NCBI RefSeq assembly: GCF_041146795.1
Contig: NC_135170.1
Span: 32,475,533 to 32,539,532, forward strand
Source of the DNA: Maylandia zebra
Lineage: Eukaryota; Chordata; Actinopteri; Cichliformes; Cichlidae
Length of the DNA stretch: 64,000 nucleotides
Direction: 5' to 3'
In this document: one piece after another, positions 1 to 13,500 of the stretch
How the letters are laid out: every line of letters starts with the position of its first letter
Numbering within the stretch: position 1 is the first letter of the stretch
Program-made: the position numbers and the translations under genes
The notes under the pieces: generated by a model
What the model saw: the letters and a program-made list of their open reading frames with translations, nothing else
Told to the model about the DNA's origin: nothing
Database searches by the model: none

Positions 1-149
1 AGTGCAGCTTTGTGGGTGTATGGTCTGAAATGGAAAGAGTCACATGATCACATGATGATCACATGATGATCTCACTGAACTCAGAGAGTGACTCCTGCAT
101 TCACTGCGGATGTGTATTTGTCATTTGTTGGTTCCTCTTGTCTCTGCAG

Positions 150-3100
150 AGGCTGATTGCAGTCACAGTGGAGCAGTTTGGTCACATCGACTGCCTGGTC
201 AACAACGCAGGCTGGCGTGAGTCTTTTGTGTGTGTGTTGTTGTTTTTTACTAACAAGGAGACATGACAACAATGCTGTGTTGCTTACTGTCTGTTTTTGT
301 GTTTGAAATCTTCCTCTTCAGACCCTCCTCATAAACCCACTGACGACACCACAGCAGAGGAGTTCAGAGACTTGTTGAATCTGAACCTCGTCAGCTACTT
401 TTTGGCGTCTAAAGTACGTTTTCACAGCTTTGGGTGCAAATAATTTCTGTCTTCGGTGGTAACAAAGACAGTCCTTAAGGATTAAAGTGATACATTTAAA
501 CACTGATGAATGAAATAAATAAAAAATAACTTTATTTTAAAACGACAGGCGGGAAAACAATATAGGAAAAAATGTTTTCAGTGGTCTTAAAAGTACACAA
601 GAATACCCCTAACATGGAATCTACCCTTTCCTTGTGTCTACAGACCACCTGTAATATCACTTTTGAGTTTCCAGGATTTTTGCATTGACTGATTGATTTT
701 AGCCAAAGCCAGTCTGACTAACTAATAACACATAAACCCTTCACACTTTTCATTTCTGTTTGAGCTCTTGGAGTAATTGAAACATTATGTATAGAGGATC
801 TTTGCACCACCTGAAAGTCTCTCTCTCTCTGCAGTATGTGTTACCTTACCTACGAGAGCGCCAAGGAAACATCATCAATATTTCCAGTCTTGTGGGAACT
901 ATTGGTCAGAAAGATGCTGCACCGTATGTTGCCACAAAGGTGAGCTTCTTTCCTCGTTTCCTAAATTTCAGCCCTCTGCCCAAAAGAATAGCATTGTAAT
1001 GTGATGTTTTCTCCACAAGGGGGCGATCGTTTCCATGACAAAGGCAATGGCAGTGGATGAGAGTCGCTACAATGTGAGAGTCAACTGGTGAGGCAAACTG
1101 GCATCTGCAAAAAATTATCACCCCCCCCCCCCAAAAAAAAAAAGGTTTCTAGGGAGAAGATATATTTTCAATCTCCAGATTAAATTAATTGGATTTCAAT
1201 TTAATCACAAGGATAAGATATAAAAATGTGTTATGCTATTAATGAATCGCAGGGGACAGCTTGTGACTAGTATATTAAAATGCAGTTACCTTTGTGTGCT
1301 TTATATAGAGTTAACTAGTCTCATCCAATGGTTCCCAAGCTAAGGGTTGGCCTCTTTACATGGTCCCAGTATCAGTCTGAGGGGTTGTGAGATGGTTGAT
1401 AGGAGCAGAAGTCAGAAAAACATAATCTGTATTTCTTATTTGGACTTCTCTTCAGTCACTGCTGTCTGTGATAACTGCCACAAACCATAAAGCCCAACTT
1501 TCTTATATCAGCCCCCCCCCCCTCCCCTTTTTTTAAAACTTAATTTCGTAGCCATTGATAAGCTCTGATTCACTATTTGGGCTTTTCTACAGTAGACAGT
1601 TCAAAATTACACATTCTGTTCTCATAAATCCACAAGACTAAGATACCAAACAACTATAATTACGCAGTGAAATAAAAAATGTGATTCTGATAAATAAAAA
1701 GAAGAATTCTGGTGTGATATAAAAACTGTAGAGATTCTACAAGTATTTCATTCCCTTTAATCTAATAATGCCTTTCTTTTTCTAATCGGAGTGTCTGGCT
1801 TTTGTTGCAGCATTTCACCGGGTAACGTGATGACACCTCTGTGGGAGCAACTAGCAGCACAGACACCAGACGCAGCTGCCGCCATTAAAATGGGGGAAAA
1901 TGCTCAGGTACGTTCAGGAAGGTGTTCAGAAGCCGTGCAGATTATGGGGGCTGGTTAGTAGTGAAGAGTTGAGTTATGCAGTCATTAATGAAAAGTTATT
2001 AAAATGTAATAAAAATGATCCGTGCCATCATCAAATCACAAAGAATCTCCACATTGGATCAGGGCAGCGAACGCCTCTGGTGCTGTTGGTCAGCAGGCTG
2101 CTGGTGGAAACTGTGCTACTGTTGCCTGAAAACAATGGAAGAGGAGAGGAGGAAGGTGTGTTAGGAGGCAGCGTGAGCGAGGAAAAGGCAGGAGTGTGGA
2201 GGTCAGAGATAGGGGCTTAATGTGAGGAGCTAGCTGATATGAAGGAGTGAAGGAAGGCGGATATTTTTCAGAGCAAGTGTCTGACAGAGATGAGAGTCTG
2301 CAAGGTGGTGTCATGGCAGATTGTAGCTAGGCAGCATGAGATAGAGACGAGGATCAAATGGTGGAAGTTGAAAAAGGAAAAATGTAAAGAATTCAGAGAG
2401 GAATGTCGACAGCTCTGGCTGGTAGGGAGGAGTTACCAGATGATGGGGAAAGCTGAAGTGATGAGGGAATGAAAACAAGGACACTTGGGAGAGGAATGAG
2501 AAAGTATTGGAAAGTGTTCAAAGAGTTTGGCAAGGAAAAAGCGGGATAGTCAAGAAGATGCAGACAGCTGATAGGAGTACTTGGAGGCTAGGTGTACAGC
2601 AAACACAGGTGGCAAAGGAGGAAAAGGCTTTTAGTGAGTTGTATGTGAGGCAGGACACTAAGGAAGGAAACTTTTATCGGTTCGCTAGGCAGAAAGATTG
2701 AGCTTGAAAGCCAAAAGTGCAACAGGACAGAGAGTGGAAGTTGCTAAGATTTTTCACCGGGAATTACCAGGATGGACATTATTAGAAATGAATACATCAG
2801 AGGGACAAGTCAAAGTCTGAGAGGCAAGGCTGAGATGGTTTGGACATTATTATTATTATTATTATTACACTTTATTGAGCCCCGTGGGGAAATTGCTCTC
2901 TGCATTTAACCCATTCACTCAGTGAAGCAGTGGGCAGCCATTGGGCGCCCGGGGAGCAGTGTGTAGGGACGGTACCTTGCTCAGGGGTACCTCAGGGTAG
3001 CTGTTAAGGGGAATCGAACCCCCGACCTTCCGATCATGGGGCAACCACTCTACCTACTGAGCTATCCCTGCCCATAAGAGGAACACTGGATATACTGGAA

Positions 3101-3903
3101 AAAGCAAAACTAAACTGCCACACACTGGAATCTCTCTGTCAGGCAGTCAGCATCGACGCCTTCAGTCTTGGATCGCAGCTGAACGAGTTTGTGTAACAGG
3201 CTGCATTTTTTCCATTAGAGGTTTCCTTTGATTCAGGCAAGAAAGCCTGTTTGAAGCTGACGCAATACAAGAGGAGTAACTAGACAGCCACCTCCTTTTA
3301 GTTTCGCATTTATAGAAAAAGAGTGAAAGACAAGTTTGTTTCAGTTCTTTAAGTGTTGTTGTTGTCTACATGTTTTGTTAAATTAGGATCTGTCATTTTC
3401 ACACTTTTATTATGCCTGTTATCTAAATAATGGAGGATAGGAGACCCTCTGTTAAGCCTCTGTCGCATTAGGAGGTTTGTAGTTTTCCCTGTTCATGAGT
3501 TGAGAAAGCTGAAATTATGAAATCTCCAGTTTTTTTGTTTTTTTTGGGGGGGGGGGGGGGGGGGGGGGGGTTGCATGGGAAGTCGTACAGGAGTTTTTTG
3601 AAAAGCTTCTCCTTCTTGGCAAATACTTGTGAGCTAGGAAGCAACAGTTGGAACAGCTGCAGGCCTGTAGAAGCACAAAAACAAAAGGAATTTACCCAGT
3701 GCACCCAGAAATATGCAGTCTAGGACTGAGAAGTGACACACTTTCTTCTCCAACAGCTCATGGGTCGAATGGGGACTGAGGCTGAGTGTGGACTGGCTGC
3801 TTTATATCTCGCTGCCGAGGCCACTTTCTGCACCGGGATTGACCTGCTGCTCAGTGGAGGAGCTGAACTGAACTACGGCTTCAAGAGTCAGATCCAGTCC
3901 TAA
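150..3903 (+). CDS. hsd17b14: 17-beta-hydroxysteroid dehydrogenase 14 (partial, 5' end outside window)
   Basis: Six exons join in frame: 150-216, 322-413, 835-939, 1020-1087, 1811-1907 and 3757-3903 (stop TAA). They give the last 191 residues of a protein whose family is about 270 long; the nucleotide-binding N-terminus lies upstream of the window. Seen: the Rossmann NNAG motif (first exon), the ISS motif with the catalytic serine, the catalytic YVATK (YxxxK) and the ISPGN segment after the active site. These are marks of classical short-chain dehydrogenases, and the segments around NNAG and GRMG match human HSD17B14 as I recall it. The family oxidises 17-beta-hydroxysteroids and other secondary alcohols with NAD+ in the cytosol. 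All introns have GT-AG ends. The 1.85-kb last intron is filled with a LINE remnant, a SINE and a poly-G tract. bcat2 follows on the same strand, an order also found in mammals. Confidence 0.93.
2290..2851 (+). mobile_element. Decayed non-LTR retrotransposon (LINE) fragment
   Basis: Translation in changing frames gives pieces typical of fish endonuclease/reverse-transcriptase LINE ORFs: a KWWKLKKEK segment near 2360, [11 protein letters not shown] near 2640 and [12 protein letters not shown] near 2775. The polymerase core between these parts is missing, so the copy is internally deleted and frameshifted. The coding sense resumes after the SINE at 3074 (AAGAGGAACACTGG), so the SINE probably landed inside this LINE. 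I infer an RTE-like group from the ORF style; the clade is uncertain. Confidence 0.6.
2852..3074 (-). mobile_element. tRNA-derived SINE with ATT-repeat tail
   Basis: Read on the minus strand, the element starts with a tRNA-like head at 3074: a box-A-like TAGCTCAGTAGG and a box-B-like GGTTCGATTCC. It then runs through a tRNA-unrelated body and ends in ACAATAAAG-like sequence and a TAA/ATT repeat at about 2851-2870. It is inserted in a LINE fragment in the last hsd17b14 intron. It is not a tRNA gene because the tRNA-like part does not close an acceptor stem and runs on into SINE body. Confidence 0.75.
3546..3570. repeat. Poly-G homopolymer (25 G)
   Basis: An uninterrupted run of about 25 G after a T-rich stretch, in the last intron of hsd17b14. 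The length is likely to vary between individuals and between sequencing runs. Confidence 0.9.
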
Positions 3904-4236
3904 CAATCCTGAGTGTCCTTGTGGTGGAGATATGTGCAAATGTGCTGGTTACATGACTAAAATGAATACTAAATAATTTTGGATATAAGGAAAGCAATTA
4001 TATTAATTGATTTCAAGTAGTTTGGTGCTTGAAGTTGAAAATTTAAAGCTTAGAATTTTGGCATCCTAACCTTGAAACTGGACCTGAACCACTCCCCTAT
4101 GATTAGCCAATCAGCACTAGCCTCTCTGACCTATAATAACCTGCTTTCGCCTACCCCAATCAGAGGTTTGTTTGTTTTTTTGTTTTTTTTCTCTTCCCTC
4201 ATGCTTCCAAGGACTTCCTGAATGAGACTGCTGGCC

Positions 4237-4242
4237 AATAAA
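4237..4242 (+). terminator. Poly(A) signal of hsd17b14
   Basis: AATAAA lies 334 bases after the hsd17b14 stop codon and about 300 bases before the bcat2 start codon. It is the only canonical hexamer of the short 3904-4541 gap. The rest of that gap would hold the bcat2 promoter and 5' UTR. I see no TATA box there. Confidence 0.7.
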
Positions 4243-4541
4243 ACCGGTCACAACAACTGCAGAGCTAATTATTACATTGATTTGGGTTTTTTTTTAATAC
4301 ACTAACATCGTTGTGTCGTTATTCTGAGACGTGTAATTCTTTCTGAATTATTAAACTGGTAGAAAAGTTGAATAGAAGATCCTGAATATTTCAAAGTCGG
4401 CACACGCTGCTCGTATCCTGACGCTTCTGGGTTCAGGGAGAGCAAGAAGGTCTCGTATTTCAAAGCGGAACGCAAGCTGACTTGGAGCGTTTGTTTCCAC
4501 ACGGACTAACAAAGTTGTTTATCATCACTGGCGTAGCGGAG

Positions 4542-7500
4542 ATGGCAGCCCTCCGGACGGTGAGTCGATTGAGTGTCTGTGTGCTGTTTATTACCAGGTT
4601 GCTGTGATGTTGTGGGTAAATGATTAACCTGAATGGGCGGTAAGGTGGCCGGTAATCATTAAAGAAGATAAGAGGCCAGTAAAACATCCTGGCCCACTGC
4701 TACTGGAGAATTCGGCGCGAGCGCGGAGCGTGGCAAAATTGTACAGCATGGAAAAGACCAAACTTAATGCAGAAATGTGGAGATTTTATGTCTTCTGCTT
4801 ATGGTCAAAATAAAAACACTCCAAAAACACTAAGAAGATGCAATTGTTAACCTTAAAGGCGGTTAACAAATTCGGCTCACTTAGAGACGAAAACATTTTA
4901 TGTTTTTTGGGATCATTTGTTTCTGCTTAGGAACTTTGAGGTTTTCATGCGTGACGTCTTGTTTTTGGTCAGTCTGTCTTGTGCGTCGACTTAAATATTA
5001 AAGGGCTTTTAGTTGATGCACATTTACAGAAAATGCAAAGTGTCTGTGTACATTGCTACCACGTTATTACTCTTGTGTTTTACATGTAGAATGAATAGAA
5101 TAAGTTACTTTCCTGCTGTATTAAATGCCACAATTGAATGCAAGAAACTAAATGTTGCTTTGGGAAATAGGGATATATTTCATTCATCAGGTTTGTGTGT
5201 GGCAAAAATCAACTCGGGGAAAAAATATAGCTAAGCTCTCATTGTGCAATAAAGACAAAATCTTGCATCACCTTTACGCCAAAATGCTTCCCTAAGCTCC
5301 ATTGTGCAGAAATTATGGACACGAGGTGATAATTATATTGTCTGTCTGTAATGTCAGTGGTTTAGCTCTTTGACCTTCAAACATGCCAGAACTGGCCTGT
5401 CAAGTGAGCTGCCCTGTGGCCCTTTATCAATGCCAGCTGTCATCTACCAAATATTGGAATTAGATTTTAAACTTCTTTAAATGTTGTTTCAATTGTATGC
5501 ATACAATTAACAGCCCAGTACTTATTAGTTTGGTAAAGTTAAAACCATTTAGAAGCACAACCTGGATGTTTTAGCCCTGTATCCATTCTGCTTTTTTAAA
5601 TATTTAACTATTTTTCCAAATGTTTCTACTGTTTAACATTGTTTTTATTGTTAGAAAGAATCTAGTTGTGTATATTAATTATTTACCCAATATTTAACTG
5701 ATATTTAATCATTTATTTCAACACACTTGTTAACTTTAAACGCAATCATTTACTAACTGGTCAACTTTTTCCTAGTCATGATTTAGCAGTCAAATTGTAA
5801 TTTCTGTTTTCTTTCTTCCCTGAACTTGTCAGGCTAATTATTTCCATTTAGTCTATGGAAGCTGTAGATGTGCTCCCAGTGGTTCAATTACTCAGGGCTC
5901 CAAATTGCTGCTTCATACCACAGAGGGGCATTTGTGTGATGACTATATATGAAAGACTCCGTGCTGTTCAGTTGGCAAAATTAAAATCAGTTAAAATATG
6001 GGAAACCCAGCACCATATTAAGAAAGGTAAACTAAAATGTGAAATTTCGAGATTAATTAGAAGATTGCTTCCATAAGTATTAAACTGCCAGGACAGTTGA
6101 TCTTAATACGGGTTAAATAAGTAAAAGTATAATATCCCATCCTGTCTTACCCCAGGGCTGAATTACCTTTAGATTTCTCATGTTACTTTGCCTGAACTCC
6201 AAGTATGAATGCCAAGATCTACAAAGCCAGTTAAGGAGTGGCACTGATAATTTATGTACCTAAACTAATGATATGTTTTTATGAAATAAGCTTTTATGGT
6301 TGGCTGTTGCTTTCTTCTTATTGTGAAGCCCTTTGTTGCCCACATAATATCATTCTGCAGAGAGCACCCTGCACATGTGATCTGATTCTGTTTACAGCTC
6401 TTACGACTGTCTCTTTCTGGAATGTGCAGACAATATGATTGGTGCTGAGTCACACACACACCCCTCAGAAAAAAAAACAATATTGCACATAGTCTTCCTG
6501 TGTGTTCCCAAACGTGGATCAATGATTGTCACCTGGAAATCAGAGATTAAACTGTTATCTGTTAACATTTTGAAACTTTTTGATGGGTATTTAAAGAAAG
6601 CTGCCACATCATCTCGCAAAGAGTTTCATCATGCATTCCTTGCAGGCACTCCATGGACGACGACTTCAGACTTTCCCCTTTTCCTTCGGCTCGCAGCGGT
6701 TCGCCAGCTCCTTTAAGGTAATGAGGAAAACGTTAACATTTTCTTTTTTCACCAGGTGAGACCTTGAATTACAGTCTGGCGAGCCTGTGAATGGCTGGTT
6801 TGGTATGGAGAACATGATGGTAACAGAAAGAAGAAAGTAACGTTCATTAGAGGGATTTGTCTCTTTAGCTTGGTCGAGTTGCTTTTTATTTACAGTTTCT
6901 TTCCATTTCTGTGTCCCCCTCACTCTGTGCCTGTTGTAATTATTTAATTCAGTTTAATTTAACCTGTTTAATTGTGTCCAAGTGATCTGTTAACCCTTAC
7001 CTGACTATGTTTAACCACCACCAATTGTCCTTTTGCGCATGCTGTGTCAATAACAGCAATTTCAAAAAACAATCACTGTTTTCGTCGCTTGCTCTGCTCT
7101 TGTCCGTCTCCTTCCTTCTTTTTTTTCTCCACCCGTGTCCGGCTCGCCTTTCCGTCTCCATCTCAGGCAGCAAGTCTCACCATTGAACGCAACACAGAAT
7201 GCAAGCCGAAGCCCGAGCCCTCCACGCTGCTCTTCGGCAAACAATTCTCTGACCACATGTTGACTATCAACTGGTCGGAGAAGGGCGGCTGGGAATCTCC
7301 TCAGATCAAACCTTTCCAGAATCTGTCGCTGCATCCAGCTAGCTCTGCCCTGCACTACTCCATAGAGGTAAAGAGCACTCTGCCAACGTGCAGTACATAA
7401 ACATGCATGATATTTTCACTGGGTGCAGCACCCTCTGCTGTAGTGTAACATATAAGTGAGCCTGTAGACCAGGAACTTGTAATAACAGCCAATGGCTGAC

Positions 7501-10500
7501 ACATATTGGCCAATGAAATGGTTAGGTATTGTCTTCTCACCTGATAATTTGATGAATATCAGTGCCAGAATGGGCTTAAAGTCGCCATAACCATTCAGTA
7601 AAAGGGAAACACTGCCACATTCATCTATACCTACATAGTAACTAACAAAAGTTATTTGTTTCTACCTTCTCCAGCTGTTTGAAGGCATGAAGGCGTACCG
7701 TGGCGTCGACAACCACATCCGCCTGTTCAGACCCATGCTGAACATGGAGAGGATGCATCGCAGTGCAGACAGGAGCAGCCTTCCTGTGAGTTTGCACACC
7801 ATCAGAAACCTTGACCCTAATATATCATAGACTGTATATAAAAGATGGATACCATCCATTGATTTTCAGGATACTCTTTCCAGATCAATAGGTTATGAAC
7901 ATGCTAACCTTTGCTGTAAATGTGGGTATTTAAGGTGTCTGGTTGTTTTCTTGGTGGTTCTATTTTTTTATCCCTGGAGGCTGCTCTTTGCAATATATAT
8001 TGATATCAGTATTTTGTTTGTCCTTCACACAGTATATCATTTTAATCAGAGTGGAAACGCCTCAGAAAAGCGATTTTAGACCATCGTGAGACACTGAGGC
8101 CTTATTCAGAGAGACTGTGGCACAGCATGACAAAGCGCTGCTCATTCTTTGAAGCCAGTCAGCGCAGTGAGGCTGCTGAGCACACGGACGGCTCTGGCAA
8201 AAACACACAGCGTGGTCTGGTAGAAAAGTTGATCCAGGCTTTTTTAATCCTTCATCTGGCAGCAAGTCAAGTGTCACGTTTTCTCAAAGCAAAGCCACAT
8301 TTCTTCCCAAGATAAAAGATAAAATAGATAGGAGATAAAAGATCAGGTTGATGAGCATTTTCTCTTCATTCCCAAAATGTCAGTTACACTTGAGGAAGTG
8401 AAACAGGTAAAATAGATATTACAACACCGCAACCAGATTTGTGGGAGGGGTTGGATTAAACCTCATTAGGGAGGTGCCAAAAATTCCTCTTGCAGGAAGA
8501 ATGCTGGTCATTCATTCTTTGGAGTGGAAAAACTCCATGATTCAAACTGGGTCTCAAACTTGGGTCTCATCGCCTTTTATGAGCTTTAACCTCACCCTGT
8601 GTTGCTTTATCTCAGTGCTGCTGTTGGTCTAAATGTGCTGTCGATGCTAATTCTTTAGCAAGGATCTAAAAAGCTCAAACTTGAGTATACTTGGTAGAGA
8701 AAACTACATTTGGCTGCTCCCTTGCCTTAGACTCACTACACTCGGGAGATGTGCATGTTTGATTTGGCAGGGTTTTAACCCGCCTGACGCAACGCCAAAG
8801 GGGATTTGCGTCTATGCTGGAAACGAACTAAAGCTTTCCACCACCACACAGGAATAGGTTATCTTTACAGTTTCACAAACGAGTTTTTTACACACCCTCC
8901 TGATGTCCTGGTACCAGAGTTCACACTTCATTATTGTGAAACTGTTTCACAGGGAAACAAACTTTGAGTATAACTAAGATACTGTGAGTATGCAATATAT
9001 ATGTATTTGGAAGAGTCTTGAAAGTGTCACACTAGAGGTGGGCGATATAAACGATATACGATAGAAACTATATAAATTTGGCCAACGATAGAGAGTTTGA
9101 CTATATCGCTCTATCGCATGCTGATGATGTCATCAAGCTGCGCCTGTTTTGGTCGAAAGCGTCGCAGCGGCTGCAAAGAGATGAAGCACTTTTGAAATAT
9201 GGGGAAAGCCAAAAACTGCGCTTCTTCCACTTCCGTAACATTGATTCATTAATGTTGAATTCTCTCGCAGCTGCTCTATTCCCATGTTGTTGCAGTATAT
9301 TAATAACTAACCTCGTATTGTGGATGAATAATCTTAGTTGTTCTCCTGACGAAGTTTGGCCCGTGTATAGCATCCTCCGATACGATTACATTTGTCCCTG
9401 ACCACCAGAATCCCTCACGTTAACTTTTATCGAGTGGAAAAACGTTGGCGTTCATCCTCCAGCTTCACTGTGCTAATGTTATGCTAACATAACTGTGTCG
9501 CTAGCAATCACGTAACACAACATTATATACCAGGTAGTCCAACTTCGGTAACCCTGCAAATGCCACTGCTGTTTAGTTTTCTGTCTTCATTTATGTTGGA
9601 AGTGATAACAGAGCTGTACGTTTGAATTAGTTTCAAAAATCTCTCAGTCAGAACATGGTATGAAATGTTTAGGTGTAAACTAGCGAGCTAACTTCCTGTT
9701 AACTTCTAACTCCATTAAATTTAATAAATTCTGTTTTCATGGATGCATGGATGTAAAACTTAATCGTTACACCCGATAAAGCAGCAACGCTGATGATTTA
9801 ATTAAAGATGAAAGAATTTAGACCGTTTTTAACTCTTAGTGTTCGTTTGGGACGGAGTTTTGGACCCAGATTACTCCGCGAAGCTCCCCACTACGCAGCC
9901 GTAATGCTCTGACAATCCATCAAAACATTTTTTAACAGATTTCTGCACGCCAAAATCGGTTCGAGGTCAGTAAGCACAACCAGAATTCATACATAAGGCA
10001 CACTCTCAATTTTTGAGAAAATTAAAGGATTTTAAGTGTGCCTTATAGTGTGGGAAATATGTTATACAGAAGAAAAGAATATATCGCGATATATATCGTT
10101 ACCGCACATGCTTCAAATTATATCACGATATGAATTTTAGGCCATATCGCCCAGCCCTATGTCTCGCTAGACAGCCTTCTGGAGAACAAGACTTCTGTTT
10201 GTCTTTCTGTTCTGCCTCCAATGGAGAGCCTGGCTGCTGTTAGAAGTAAAGACAAACAGGGAGGATCGTAGATACTGAACATGTGGGCTCAGCTGTTTTC
10301 CTATTTATGCTTTATGTTTATGCCCTCTAGAATCCATCACTGACACGTCATGAATAAATTAACCGAGAGAATTATAATGTTAATTTGTGACACTTGTTTA
10401 ATTTTTGTGTTGAAAAGATTTTACCTCATGTATATTTCTCCAAAGATAGGATATTCTTGTGTTACTGCAGCCAAAAAATTAAGTACAGCTTATAATAAAG

Positions 10501-13500
10501 TAGAATACAGCAATAAAATATAAGAAAATTTGCAAAAAGAAGAAAGACTCTCAGTAAATAAAAATCTAAATAAAATGCAGTCACATGCTTTGTAAAATGT
10601 TGACTACATAAAGGATAAATAATAAAGGATCATTACATTTAATCTAATCTACATTTAAATTTGGTCATTCCAGCACCAGCAAATGTCAGCATTAAAGAAG
10701 CTCAGTGTGATAGAGTGCAGGGTGAAAATACACTGAATGATGATATGAGAGAACAGGTAATTCTCTACTATACAGATAAGATGGCTTATAAAGTGAGGGC
10801 GTGAGGTAATGACAGCGATTAGTATCTGTCCTCGTGGCTGCCAAGATGAAACCGTCTGCCGGAGAAAGTAAGTAGTGCAGAGAGCGCGGGAGTAGACGGA
10901 TAAGAGTTTGTAAGCAACCTCCTCTCCACCACAGCCAGAGTCATTTGGATGATATTATATTAGCTAGATTAATGGTGAAAGCTTACTGTTGAATGTCTTT
11001 TCCTTGTGCAGCTGTTTGATAAAGGAGAACTGCTGGAGTGCATCAAGAAGCTGGTGGAGATCGACCAGGAGTGGGTCCCCTACTCCCAGGATGCCAGCCT
11101 CTATATCAGACCCACTTACATTGGAACCGAGGTGAGCTTTAGTTTCACTAAAAGGCCTGTGCAGGTTCCACGTCAGCCAGGATGTGCTTGAAATGTCCTT
11201 CTCCTCATTAACAGTCTCCTCTTGTCTTTTCTTACCTCACATCCAGCCGTCTCTTGGCGTGTCTCGTCCAGGAAAAGCTATGATCTTCGTCATCATCGGC
11301 CCAGTCGGGCCGTACTTTTCAACGGGGTCCTTCAACCCAGTGTCCCTGCTGGCAGACCCTGCGTTTGTGAGAGCTTGGAAAGGAGGTGTTGGGGCCTACA
11401 AGATGGGAGGGTAAGTTTTTACCCTTAAGTGTGCATTTGGTGTCTGTCTTGCTGTGGTTATGAGTCGATTTTGTGCATAAAAAGAACAATTCAACACAAT
11501 TGAGTTTGAAGGACTTCTGAGAGAAACCGGTAAACAAAGTTGAAACTAATTTACTGACGATATGGAACCCAAACAAGCAGAAAGAAGTATAAAAAAAACA
11601 GTATAAAATACATTTTTAAAAAGTATTTTAAAAAATCTGAGGCAGTTTACCAGCTTCACGGCTCTGTAATGTTCAGGTGGACTTTCTGCAGTGCTCCACA
11701 CCACAGCTGTGTTTTCATTCAGCAGTGGATCTGGATGGAGCCCAGCTGTGCAGATTATTCACTTTCCTGGTGGAGATGAGAAAGCCGGCCTGAGTGTCAA
11801 AAAGGAAAGAGCTTGTGTGATATTTTAGGTGGTGTATTTGCATTAAAATCAGCCTTAAAATATTCAGCATTAACCGTACAATGGCTTCAGCTGGAACATT
11901 AATGGTCTGGACCATCACCTGTGCTTTTGAAAACATCTGCAGTTAGGTCAAAAATAATCACGAGACTGAGGAGACAAATCGGCGTTCCTATAATCTCCCC
12001 TGATTCCATGCAGCCTGTAATCACGGCCCTGCTTCCACATGACTCTGCTGTCCTACATCAGCACCTGCTCGGCTCCGGCGTGATTACGTAACACCGCTGA
12101 ACACCCACTCGATTCGCTAAGCCAACAAATCTGCTCTCCTCCATCAAAGTGGAGTAAACACTTCAGCTGTCGGGCCTGATTTAGCAGCAGTAGTCACATG
12201 ACTCCAGTGGAGCTGAGAGTAATTCGGTGGGCTTACGTTGTTTGTTACCTCTGCTAAGGAGTTTATTTTATTGGTTACTTTTTAGTACAAGATATGGCAA
12301 AATTTAACTTCATATCAAACTGAAATAAGAAACACTGTGAAATTTCATCTCAGTGCTCTGAAGAAAATATCAAAAACTAATCCAGATCCAGGTTTCCTTT
12401 TAGATCCCAGGACTCACTTCATGCATGGTCTGAAGGGAATTTTCAGCCTAGCTGGAGGTTTCTAGTCTGTGTAGATTAAGAGCTTTGCAGTCTTGTTTAG
12501 CTAATTGTTTAAATGTTATTGTGCATTTACTGGTACAGAAAGTAGAGCCTGATTGATGCTGACGTTTTAGATATGATCACTAAAGCCAGAGCACATCAGT
12601 CGAGCAGTGTAGTTGGAACTGGACTGTGATTTTTATACTAGACAAGCAGATAAAATCCTTTATTAAAGCTATTTGTTTTTATCATTTGAGGCTTTTATCC
12701 AGAATCAAATCCATTTTATCTTTGAAGATTTGTGAATGTCTCATTCGTGCTTTCATCACAACGTGTCTGCACTGCTGCTTGAAGGCGTTTCACCTCTCGT
12801 TCGAGACGTTTCCTCAGTTCTAAGACGAAAGGTGAAGAATTCAGGTATTTAAGCCCTTGAGGGAGTTTTCACTTAAAAGGGTTGTTGACCCACTATTGAT
12901 TGTTTGCATCACCACATGAGGTGTGAAAAAAGCTGTGGGTCATTATCAGCTGAGGTCACAGGTGAAACCGTTGTGAGACCTTGCCTCACCTTATCATGTG
13001 TGTTCGAAGAAGGTCGTTCGCAGTGGGCATAGATGGCTTCTTTCACTCTCCTTTCAAACCATCTGTGTTCTTGGTCCAAAATGTGAACGTTTGCATCCTC
13101 GAAAGAGTGACCTTTGACCTTTAGATGCATATGTACATCTTAGTCTTGTCCCATCGAGGTGGCTCTTCTATGTTGTGCCATGCGTTCATGGAGTGGCTGT
13201 TTAGTTTCTCCAGTGTAGATGTCTGAGGGACTCCTCGCTGCACTGCACACCATACACTGTGTTGAACTCATGGAGACATATTTCAAAGCACAGAGCTACA
13301 GCTCTGCTACGTCAGTCGAGCCGGTCTGCATTCCTGACATTAAAGCAGAATATCACAGAGGGCTGTACGTCAGGGTGTCTGTATCCTTCACTCGAAGCTA
13401 ACGCAGCTTGAACTTAGTGACGCTCAGAAAGAGCTGGCAGCCGAGCACAACTCAAGGCTGGGTTCTTAACACCATTGTTCATTGTTTATTGTTGTCAATC

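Noticed and set aside
3008-3074. A possible tRNA gene on the minus strand
   Set aside because: Boxes A and B are present, but the sequence continues into a SINE body and tail and no acceptor stem closes.
9078-9401. A 107-codon plus-strand ORF
   Set aside because: It lies inside the hAT element, antisense to the helix-turn-helix piece, and resembles no protein family.
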